Shown here piece after piece: positions 54,020 to 64,000 of a stretch of 64,000 bases of DNA (positions within the stretch are counted from its first letter, which is position 1; every line of letters begins with the position of its first letter). Origin of the DNA: Eledone cirrhosa (taxonomy: Eukaryota; Mollusca; Cephalopoda; Octopoda; Eledonidae); assembly GCA_964016885.1 (NCBI GenBank), contig OZ024743.1, positions 165,708,110 to 165,772,109 on the forward strand. The letters are read 5' to 3'. The position numbers and the translations under genes were made by a program. Below the pieces are notes generated by a model. It had not been told where the DNA came from. It saw only the letters and a program-made list of their open reading frames with translations, and did no database searches.

Positions 54020-56346
54020 TGTAGTGACCTACATTCTGATGGCTCTTGAATACATTCTCCGTACGTTGTTTGGCTCAGTTCAGCCAATCGCTACCAGCGT
54101 AGGGAGATGTATTTCAACTTCCGCCGAAAGGGAAAAAATTCCCGCTAATATTCAAAAATCTCTCTCTTGCAGCTCGACACCGTGAAGGTAAACATCTCTT
54201 GATTTCGTTCCTCAAGCATAGACAATATGTAGCAATAAATATCACTATGGGTGACCCCGTCGCGAGAACTTTTTCGAACTAAATGTTCCTCTAAAAAAAA
54301 TAAGAAGTAGTATTTTTTAAAAAGAACAACACGCAAGCTTTCTTGTATTGCATTGTATCAACATGTAAAACATTTCTTGCTGATAACAGCACAACGCGTG
54401 GTTTAGATTCAACAAACCCACCTGAGAAAACATTATTTGAGAAAAGAATTAGCTTTTTTTTTTAATCACAGTATGAGGAAAATTATTTTTTCAGATGGCT
54501 ACCATCAACTGTCAACAAGATCAGCAGCAGCAGCGACAACATTGGTTAACCACTAACCATAAACAACAGGGAACACCGATGTGGCAGCTTTATAGCCTTA
54601 CCGACGCAAACCACCACACTTCATATTGTTTACTTCTATGCTTCACCTATTCTATCGTCTCTGTCATTATAACCGCTTCAACTTCTCACTGTCTCGTTAA
54701 GAACGGTGACACGAGAATTAAAACAACAGCCTTCTCGCTACAAACGGTGATCCGAGTTCAAACAACAACAGCCTTCTCACCACATAATGGTGAATTCGAC
54801 GCTTACAAATCTTCACTGCTGTACAAAACTTCACGATTCATCGATGTTTCTAACGTCCGACATGATTCGAACTCACAACCTTTCTCACCACACTATGGCG
54901 TCAGACGTGACTTGCATATTGGTGACTGAAGATTTACTGTGACTTCGCTTCGATAGCAGCAACAACAACAACTCTACTAGCTTCCTAGTAAGAGCGATAA
55001 CATTCTTATCCCAAAGAAATTTCAAAGAAAAGAAAAATTGAACTTTTTGTTAAAAAACAATTATTTCTTTTTTTTTACAGGCAATGTTTGAAAATTTATT
55101 TCTTTTAAACTGTATAATATAAACATTCATTTTTTTTCTATCATTGTATATATGACTGCACGCACACATTTTCTTTGCTGTTTTACATGCCTGCAGATGC
55201 ACACACATTTCTTTGTCACACACCAATATGTTGTTGTCTATAGTATATAATTTTCAAGCGTCGTAATATTCTGCGAGATCCCTTTTCACCTGGTGGAGGT
55301 ACCAAAACAGGCTATCGACACATGCAGCTTAATTCACCTGGACTCAAACAGACACCGCAACACGAGAACTGTTAATTGCAGCTGGATTCAAACAGCTTCG
55401 CATCTCGTGGCACACTCATCGTCCTATAGCATAACCTCAATCTTGTTACTTTACCCAACTCACTGGGAAAACAACAAATGGAACTGGACCTGCCAGCATT
55501 TCCACCATTTCTCCGACGAATCACCAGAATTACAGCTTCAACTACTATCTACCTAGAGATTCAACTTGCTTTTTTCTTTTCAGAGCAACTTTAGCCATTT
55601 TTTCCTGACTGCCTAGCACTTCCGGCAATTCATATGGGAGGCCGACAATTTCTCTCCTACCCATCATCTTCTTAACAGCTCTGGTATAACACTTACCATA
55701 ACAGCTATACAGCTCTGGTATTACATTTACCATAACAGCTCTGGTATAACACTTACCATAACAGCTATACAGCTCTGGTAGAGCATGAACAGCACCATCA
55801 TTGACAACAGCTACTGGTAAACTACCATAACAGCTTCATCCACAGCTCTGGTACAACACTTACCATAACAGCTAACATTTAATGCAAGAACAGCAACTTT
55901 GCCCATGTCATACTTTATCCGTTTTCTGTTAGACCTCGGGTGGTCACGCATAAATAGCAAAACAACTAGTCATTTGACACAGCGGCTCAACACGGCCCTT
56001 AGCGCCTCATTTTTCTTCTTGCATGCATTCTTTTGTTCAATTTTTTTCCTTGATGTGCTCTCTTTCAGCATTTTTCCTGCTAATTCAATCTTATTTATCG
56101 CCTTCTAGGCTAAATGTATTGTAGTGACCTACATTCTGATAGCTCTTGAATACATTCTCCGTACGTTGTTTGGCTCAGTTCCGCCAATCGTTACCAGCGT
56201 AGAGAGATGTATTTCAACTTCCGCTAAAAGGGAAAAATTCCCGCTGATATTCAAAAATCTCTCTCTTGCAGCTCGACACCGTGAAGGTAAACATCTCTTG
56301 ATTTCGTTCCTCAAGCATAGACAATATGTAGCAATAAATATCACTA
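54020..56346. mobile_element. Unrecognised 2.3-kb LTR element, likely non-autonomous
   Basis: 54020-54247 and 56120-56346 are direct repeats of about 227 bp with few differences, both TGTAGTGACCTACATTCTGA to AATATCACTA. Just inside the left repeat stands TGGGTGACCCCGTCGCGAG, which has the TGG start and position of a primer-binding site. The 1.87-kb interior has no gag or pol similarity; frames at 54495-54929 and 55293-55556 have no recognised domain. No target duplication is seen (GCGTG against CGGAT). It could also be two solo copies around unrelated DNA. Confidence 0.6.
55665..55885. repeat. Tandem repeats inside the LTR element
   Basis: Several copies of a unit containing ACAGCTCTGGTATAACACTT and ACCATAACAGCTATACAGCT. 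Confidence 0.85.
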
Positions 56347-56854
56347 CGGATCTGGCTAACGCCTCAGTCAGTTGACCGTACCTCCTTAAACTCTTAATTT
56401 GTCTATTCATTTCTCTTGGCATGCCAGCTAAACCTTTGTAATCGGTTTGTAAATAAATTATATATTATAAACATTATAAAGTCGTATGATGCTATTTTCC
56501 ACAACATTGTTTTTAACATCTTCAACGGTGACTTCTGTGATACAATACACAAATACACTATTAACGTCCTCCGAAGAAGCAGTGACCTTGGACCGTATTG
56601 TTACGTATCATTATGTAATTAAGAGCGGCTTTGAGCTTGATCACTGGTAAAACGTACGTAACAGAACAAACATATTATAAACCGATTTCTCTTTTCTGTT
56701 TTTATACTATGCGATTCTATCTGATGCCAGGTGGCAGTCGTCTCCTCGTTCTACGTTACGGAAGAAATAAGTAATCATCTCCCACGTCGACACTACTTCA
56801 CATTGGAATCAATCAATGGCATTGAGTGCAGAACATGGCTTGGCCTCGCCTCTG

Positions 56855-56910
<56 letters not shown>

Positions 56911-57009
56911 AATGCGTAAGATATTTAAGGACAGATTTATGTTTAAACAATATAACAGCAAATGATAACTTGATTATTGAAAAAATGCTATAAGCATAAA
57001 AATAAATCA
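56347..57009. other. No gene seen; TA microsatellite at 56857-56908
   Basis: Unique-looking AT-rich sequence and a TA repeat next to the mariner fragment. Confidence 0.6.
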
Positions 57010-57350
57010 TCTTTTTTATAAAATTGTATTCAATAGAACCACCTTCAGCTTCAATAACTGCTTCTATGCGAAATCGAAATAGTCTACATGCTCGATTTAA
57101 ATGATCCTGGTTCGTACTGGACATTACTCTGACTATGGCAGCTTTCAAAGAATCTTTGATGTTATGGGGCTGTTCATTGACCTCTCGCTTAACAATGCTC
57201 TACATGTAGTAGTCCAATGGATTGAGATCTGGGGAGTTAGGAGGCCAAATGTTAGGGGTTATGTGAACATGAACATTTTCAGTCATTCATTCCTGTGTTA
57301 CTTGAGCCTTGTGTGATGGTGTAGTGTCTTGCTGAAGCACATTAGACCTC
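57010..57350 (-). pseudogene. mariner-type transposase C-terminal fragment
   Basis: The minus strand reads VLQQDTTPSHKAQ (second catalytic Asp in QQD), WPPNSPDLNPLDYY (third acidic residue in PLD) and VKREVNEQPHNIKDSLKAAI, then RVMSSTNQDHLNRACRLFRF and IEAVIEAEGGSIEYNF. These are hallmarks of the Tc1/mariner superfamily DDE/D domain. Stops interrupt it (in the stretch after AQ and after DYYM). The N-terminal half and terminal inverted repeats are missing. It ends next to a TA repeat on one side and the Helitron fragment on the other. Confidence 0.85.
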
Positions 57351-57374
57351 CCATTACATACACTGTCTTATGAC

Positions 57375-59263
57375 ACGCTACAATATCCTTTACTTTTTGT
57401 GTATGGTGAAAATGGATATCACATTAACATTAGACAAACCGGACACACCCGAACGAAAACAGTCTCATGCATGGACTTCTATGCTTACCGTTTTATAGTG
57501 CGTAACGATTCTTTCAACCACTTACATCGTTTCGTTGCCAAAACCATTTACACCAATTTACTGTAGATATGTTCGAAAAAGTAGAAGCGGAAAGATTGAG
57601 CTACATCAAAAACAATCAAACTAAGATGAGACGAGATGAATACATTCCCTTACGAGACGCAATCAACAATGATGCTGCTAGAGAAAGCATTGGCCAATTG
57701 TGCATTCCACCTTCAAGCTTTGTAGGAAGTCCAAGATATATGCACGAATTAACACTGGATTTAATTAGCTATATTCGAAAACACGGTCGAGATTGAAGAC
57801 AAGCTGTCGTAGCTAAATGGACCTCCTCTGCATTTATTAGGCTTTCCTCGCACCGATATAACTAATTTTTAAGGCCTAAGGGGTGAAATTGTGCGAGAAA
57901 CTTCATGCAACTTACAAAACATCATCTCTTATGTTAACGAAAACCAGCCAAAACAGCTAGATGATCAAAAAGCAGTATATAACATTATACTTGAATCAAC
58001 GACACAACAGAATGATGGCCTATTTTTTATCGGTGCTCCGGGTGTAACTGGTAAAAGCTTCTTGATAAACCTATTGTTGTCTAAAATACGAGAAGACCAA
58101 AAAATAGCTTTAGTGGTTGCTTTATCTGGAATTACCACTACACTTTACCTGGAGGTCGGACAACTCATTCTGCTTTCAATTTAAACTTGGGCTTCAGTGT
58201 GAATGAAATGTCCATGTGCCATATAAAGAAGAACTCAGGAACTGTCCAAGTATTGTAAAGATGTGTGGCAATTTGGGGGTATGATTGCACAATGGTGCAC
58301 AGATGTGCATTAGAAGTCTTGGACAGAAAACTGAAAGATATCCGGAACAGCACAACAATCATGGGAGGAATCACTGTCGTTTTATCAGGGTATTTCCGAC
58401 AAACTTTACCTGTGATATCAAAGGGGACGCGCGCTGATTAAGTTCGAGCTTGCCTGAAATCGTCAACTTTATGGCCACGTATCACCAAATTTAATTTAAG
58501 AACCAGCTTGGGGGCTTCACGGTGATAGCGTTTTTTCAGAGTTTGCTCGAAAACCTCTGAAACTTGGTGAAGGAAAAGTATCCCTTGATACTGGAGGAAG
58601 GTTTGATCCTTCATTAATTTGTACTGTTGTGGAAGGCGTTGATAGCTTAATTAAACAAGTGTCGCCAATTTCGAAATCCACCATTCCAACGAGGAGTGGC
58701 TGTGTGAAAGAGCAATCCCTGCCCCACAAAATATCACAGTGAATGCCACCTACAAAAATATTTCAAAAATAATCTCTGGAGGCAGCCAGACCTACATATC
58801 TATCGACAAAGAGGATGACGCTGTTCATTATCCCGTTGAATTTCTCAACAGTCTGGAAAAATCTGGTATGCTGTGACACAACCTTGAATTGAAGAAGGGC
58901 GCAGTCATCATGCTTCTCAGAAACCTGGATCAGCCAAGATTGTGCAATGGGGTGCGCATAGTTGTGACTGACTACAGCACCACTGGGTGTGGTAAGGGAG
59001 CCATAGTATTTATACCTAGAATACCGCTAATACCAACGGATGTCCCCTTTCGTTTCAAACGATTGCAATTCCCAGTAAGAGTCAGTTACACAATGACCAT
59101 TAACAAGTCCCAAGTTCAAACACTGCAGGTTGTAGATCTCCATCTAGAAAATGGCTGTTTCTCACATGGTCAATTGTATGTAGGTTGTTTCAGAGTAGGA
59201 AACCCCCACAAACTCTTCATATATGCTCCAATGAAGAATATTGAATATACTGAAGTTATGTAA
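57375..59263 (+). pseudogene. Helitron Rep/helicase pseudogene
   Basis: 57375-57560 reads TLQYPLLFVYGENGYHINIR and SCMDFYAYRFIVRNDSFNHL, the Helitron_like_N type region. 57569-57796 continues RLSYIKNNQTKMRRDEYIPL and PSSFVGSPRYMHELTLDLI. The HUH nuclease part is missing. 57891-58184 holds the PIF1-like helicase Walker A in altered form (GAPGVTGKSFLINLLLSKIR, normally GxGKT). Later pieces near 58330-58440 match GGITVVLSGYFRQTLPVIS. 58889-59263 is the C-terminal helicase part (GAVIMLLRNLDQPRLCNGVR, TMTINKSQVQTLQVVDLHLE, SHGQLYVGCFRVG). Many stops and frameshifts. Helitrons replicate by rolling circle; this copy is dead and its ends were not found. Confidence 0.88.
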
Positions 59264-59592
<329 letters not shown>

Positions 59593-61147
59593 AGAAAGCG
59601 AAATAGTTTCAGATGTTAAAGTCCTTTAATAATAATGCTGTGATACATATTTCAATGACAACAGTGGCCTCACGCTTCGGTGCGCCCAGTGCCGTGACAT
59701 CATCAGACAGCTTGTTACATAATAAGGTTATGTTTCCGAGGCAATCCAAACTGAATCGACATGGGAACGGACAAAGCGTGTGCTCTTGAGTTCTTCGCCC
59801 GCTCTCTTGTGAGTCCCAATTCACCCCCACCGGTCTGCGCAGGCGCAAGTCCGAAGGAAGTTGACCATCAACTACCGCACAATTCTACGAAACTCGCCTA
59901 GGCATGTCCCCCTCTCAACCAAACAATGACCCCCAGGCCTGTAATGTGACAAGGTTACAGCTTACTACTAGCCACCCTGTTAGTGGCAGTCGGCCGAAAG
60001 CTAGTGGGGGTGGGAGAGTATGAGTATCAATAGGTCCCATACTACCCCTAAATTAAGCATGGACAGTAGAATTGACCATCAACCGCTAAGAGAATATATA
60101 CTTATTTCTAGGTATTATGGTTTCACAGTGGAAATTATGAATGAGAGTTGGAAATTAACACTAAAAATTACAAATCAAAAATCAAAAATTAAAAAAATTA
60201 CAAGTTAGAATCTAGATTGAAGTAAGTAAAAAATATATATGTACATATGATAACTAATAAATAGGGAGATGTTTAAGTTATAGCAAGAAGTTTTGAAAGT
60301 GGGATCAATCTTACAGGTGTATTATCTACATATTGAACGATAGGACCGTACAGTAGAACGGAGGGTAGATTACAGTATGAAGCGTAGTAGTTAGGCGAAT
60401 ACATAGTTAATATCTCTATCACATGGAATAAAACAAAAATGCAAGGTATAACATACACAAAAAATACAAAAAATACATGAAATACATAGATGTAAAATGA
60501 GATATGAGATACATATGTAAAATGAGATAGGAGATATATATGAGAAACATATGCGAAGAAGGTAAACTGCATGGAAATGAGGGTATAAGTGGTTAATATG
60601 ATTGTCAATTTGTCCATATAAAGGTTTGTTATCTGGTGAAGTGAGGGGGCTTCTGTTCAAGGCCTCTGTGCAGATGCAATCTGCTGCAGGAAAATAGAGG
60701 TTTATCGTTGTTTTTATTTCCACGTATTTATCCTGTCGAAAGTTAGTTTATAATTTTATGTCCGTTCAGTATCAGGGATTTCCAGTGTGTGTAGTCCATC
60801 CCCTTGGTAGAGGGAATTTCCGGGTGTAGCTGATGGCTGGTTCCTCTCTTCTCCACGTTATGGAGCTAAATTCTTAAGGTAAATATTGATGCAATTCAAT
60901 TCAAGCACTCAACGTACTTTTTCCACATAGGAGTGACGGAGTATATATCGAATAAGAAAGCGAAGTAGTTTCAGATGTTAATAATAATGCTGTGATACAT
61001 ATTTCAATGACAACAGTGGTCACACAGTTCGGTGCGCCCAGTGCCGTACATCATCAAACAGCTTATTACATAATAATGTTTCCGAGGCAATCCAAATTGA
61101 ATCGACGGGGGAACGGACAAAGCGTGTGCTCTTGAGTTCGTCGCCCA
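59593..61147. repeat. Pair of about 200-bp direct repeats, 1.36 kb apart
   Basis: 59593-59810 and 60953-61145 share AATAATGCTGTGATACATAT, TTCGGTGCGCCCAGTGCCG and GGACAAAGCGTGTGCTCTTG. The second copy directly precedes a truncated PLE. The 1.1 kb between them shows no gene. On the minus strand each copy has a hammerhead-like arrangement (CTGATGA or TTGATGA, GAAATATGTATC, stem I GCTGT/ACAGC). Confidence 0.8.
59637..59711 (-). ncRNA. Hammerhead-like arrangement without a proper stem II
   Basis: On the minus strand: GCTGT (59711-59707), CTGATGA (59706-59700), a 46-nt insert, GAAATATGTATC (59653-59642) and ACAGC (59641-59637), which pairs with GCTGT. The 46 nt does not form the expected stem flush with the core; only TCACG/CGTGA pairs internally. 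It may be a relic or chance. Confidence 0.3.
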
Positions 61148-62103
61148 ATTCACAATGGAATACAGCCAAGATCAACTCCCATTTCTGGACATCTTAATCT
61201 TTAAAAAAGACACAAATATTGAAACTGACATACACTACAAACCAACAGATTCCAAACAATACCTGCTATTCGCCTCCAACCATCCAAAGCACACGATGAC
61301 GAACATTCCTTTTAACCTAGCAAGAAGAATTTGCACAATTGTCTCCAATTATGAAACGCGAAATAAAAGACTTCAAGAATTAAAGGAAATTCTACTCGAA
61401 AAACAGTACCCAACATTACTAATAAATAATGGAATAGAAAGAGCTAAAGCAATAGGCATTGATGAATTACGAAAACAGAAACAAATTCAAGGTACGTCCA
61501 ATATTCTATCATATATCTCAACACACAACCCAAGAAATGTGGAAGCTTACAACACTATTCACAAGAAGATCCCACTATTGAAACAAGACCCAAAAATGAA
61601 AAAAGCCCTTGAAACACACAAAATAATCAAAAGCAAAAGACAACCGAAATCACTAAAAACATTACTTACCAATACCAAATTACCTACCACAAACCCACAA
61701 CCAACAGTAAAAAAATGTGTCGTTCTAATTGTGGAACCTGCACTCACCTCATTAAAGGCAACACGTATACATTTCAATCAGGACAAAATTTTGCTGTAAA
61801 AAATCACTTCACTTGCTCATCAAAAAATCTAATTTATTCCATTAAATGTAAAGGATGCAATGAAGATTATATAGGACAAACTAAACTCACACTCAGAAAC
61901 AGAATGACAGTTCATCGCCACGAGATCCAACCACGAAACAGATACCACTAAGTGCACATCTAGACATATGCGCAAGTAATAAGACACCCAAATTCCAAGT
62001 CTTCCCATTTTATCTTTGCGCTGACAATACAACAGAACAAATACGAATAAATAAGGAAAATATGTTTATTCAAAAATATAGACCAGCATTAAATATAGTT
62101 TAA
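61148..62103 (+). pseudogene. Penelope-like element: RT thumb, linker and GIY-YIG, 5'-truncated
   Basis: 61155-61799 reads QDQLPFLDILIFKKDTNIET, IHYKPTDSKQYLLFASNHPK and PFNLARRICTIVSNYETRNK, the end of a PLE reverse transcriptase and its linker. A frameshift near 61710-61730 leads to CGTCTHLIKGNTYTFQSG, then the GIY-YIG domain LIYSIKCKGCNEDYIGQTKL with Arg RNRMTVHRHE. A further frameshift or stop near 61951 is followed by FPFYLCADNTTEQIRINKEN and MFIQKYRPALNIV before the stop at 62103. RT palm motifs, including the catalytic Asp residues, are absent, so the copy cannot move itself. This subfamily differs from that at 10-13 kb. Confidence 0.88.
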
Positions 62104-62761
62104 TATATATTATGTCAACACCATAACATGCTAACCATCCAAACAGACACAAACATACACACACACATAACACCTTCTACTTTAGAAAATAAAAACCAGA
62201 ACTAAATAAACCTCAACATACGTTAATACTCTAACACCATAACATGCTAACCCCCCCCCCCCCCACACACACACACACATAACTCCCTCCCCCATTTCTA
62301 CTAACGGAATCATTTTCCTACACACACAACCCCAAAAAATATATATATATATTCTCTCCATCTTAACATGCTAACCGTACTCCCACACACACATAACACC
62401 CATACACACACACATAACACCCACACACACACACAACTCCCTCCCCCATTTCTACTAACAGAATTACTTTCCTACACACACAAAATATATATATTCTCTC
62501 CATCTTAACATGCCAACCATACTCCCACACACACACATACACACACACATAACACACACACAAAATATATATATTCTCTCCATCTTAACATGCCAACCAT
62601 ACTCCCACACACACACACATATAACACTCATACACACACAACACCCTCCCCCATTTCTACTCATAGAATCATCTTCCTATACACACACACACAAGCACAC
62701 AAATAAACATACATATCTCTACTTTCTTTATTTCAATAGAAAGTCTGAATTCTGACACCGC
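62104..62761 (+). mobile_element. PLE 3' non-coding region, CA-rich with tandem blocks
   Basis: CACACA-rich. A block with CCATCTTAACATGC, CACACACACATA and CCTCCCCCATTTCTACT is repeated about four times at 62240-62690. Frames here are low complexity. Confidence 0.6.
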
Positions 62762-63130
62762 AGCACACCAGCCATATTCACTGAACTAGAACAATGCTCC
62801 CCATCCCGTTTTTCTTGACCATTATCTTTTGTTTGGCATAAAATTCTCTAAAATGCTACAAAATAAATTCCCAAATACGGGCACGAATTTAATGAACTTG
62901 TTCACGTGAAAGTCATAATTTCATTTATAACCAATCAAATTACATTTCAGCACATCAGCCATACTCAGAACAACTCTCTCCATCCCTTTTTTCTTGACCA
63001 TTATCTTTTGTTTGGCACAAAATTCTCTAAATGACTATAAAAAAAAATTCAAAAATACAGGCGCGAATTTAATGTACTTGTTCACGTGACAGTCATAATT
63101 TCATTTAAAACCAATCAAATTACATTTATA
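62762..63130. repeat. Two tandem copies of a 188-bp unit
   Basis: Both begin CAGCACAYCAGCCATA and contain TTGACCATTATCTTTTGTTT and TCATAATTTCATTT. Confidence 0.88.
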
Positions 63131-63371
63131 AAAAAAAAGCTGCATCAACCAACCAAACTCCACTCATATATGAAAAAAACAACCTGAGCCTCCCTCCTTG
63201 TTTCAAGAACTGTGTAACGCGAACTGGCGCGAAATGTATTATACTTATTCACCAACCAATCAAACTACTTCTCTAAAAACGTAGCATTTCGAGCCACTTT
63301 TTTCCATATAAAACAAGTAACATACAAAGACCAACCAGATGTGAGAAAAACCACAGACCTTCCATCTCAAC
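63131..63371. other. No gene seen
   Basis: Between the tandem repeat and the PLE tail; part of the PLE 3' region by position. Confidence 0.4.
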
Positions 63372-63412
63372 TCTACTTTTGATAAGCAGAAGAACTGCGA
63401 AACCGGTAAATG
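63372..63412 (+). ncRNA. Hammerhead-like relic in PLE tail
   Basis: TTGATAA stands for CTGATGA, followed by GCAG-AAGAA-CTGC, GAAA, ACCGGT and A. Same family as 18246-18283. Differs from the hammerhead consensus at two core positions. Confidence 0.4.

Positions 63413-64000
<588 letters not shown>

Noticed and set aside
54495..54929. 144-residue frame as a host gene
   Set aside because: Repetitive, no domain, and lies within the LTR-flanked unit; no sign of coding constraint.
62240..62690. CRISPR-like array of repeated blocks
   Set aside because: Blocks are CA-rich tandem repeats without unique spacers of even length, in a eukaryotic PLE tail.

Overview
This window looks like intergenic DNA from a cephalopod, most likely an octopus. 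It holds at least eleven copies or fragments of a tRNA-related SINE of the type known from octopus, whose B-box-like core reads GAGTTCAAATCCCGCC. It also has very long TA, GA, CATA and AAT microsatellites and a dense set of retroelements. No intact host gene, tRNA, rRNA or CRISPR array could be recognised. Nearly every long reading frame belongs to a transposable element.

Layout. 0-6.4 kb: fragments of Penelope-like elements (PLEs, with a GIY-YIG endonuclease), two R4/Dong-like LINE 3' ends and a Tx1/L1-like LINE 3' end. 6.4-9.7 kb: AT-rich DNA with SINEs and a hAT-type MITE. 9.77-13.96 kb: a PLE present as two nearly identical head-to-head arms of about 2 kb, forming a giant inverted repeat with a 146-bp spacer. 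14-20.7 kb: more inverted repeats made of PLE-type tails, several of which fold as hammerhead ribozymes. 20.9-30.4 kb: LINE A (R4-like, minus strand), split by a complete but defective Ty3/gypsy retrotransposon (21.59-26.86 kb) and by a snapback SINE pair.

30.4-47.4 kb: a head-to-tail array of R4-like LINEs (B, C, D, E), all on the minus strand. Three diverged copies of an unknown unit (H1, H2, H3) separate A, B, C and D. Each H copy meets a LINE 3' tail at the same place, an (ATT)n run. 47.4-51.8 kb: a Tx1/L1-like LINE on the plus strand that has lost its endonuclease domain. 52-57 kb: SINE relics and an unrecognised 2.3-kb LTR element. 57-59.3 kb: a mariner fragment and a Helitron helicase pseudogene. 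59.3-64 kb: further PLE pieces with ribozyme-like folds.

How the parts work together. R4-like LINEs combine a Myb-like domain, reverse transcriptase, a CCHC finger and a restriction-like endonuclease, and here they appear to target TAA-type simple repeats. PLEs combine reverse transcriptase, GIY-YIG and hammerhead motifs in their terminal sequences. SINEs probably depend on LINE machinery. The most interesting signals are the set of hammerhead-shaped RNAs at inverted-repeat junctions, the 2-kb PLE palindrome, and the repeated use of one target site by different LINEs.
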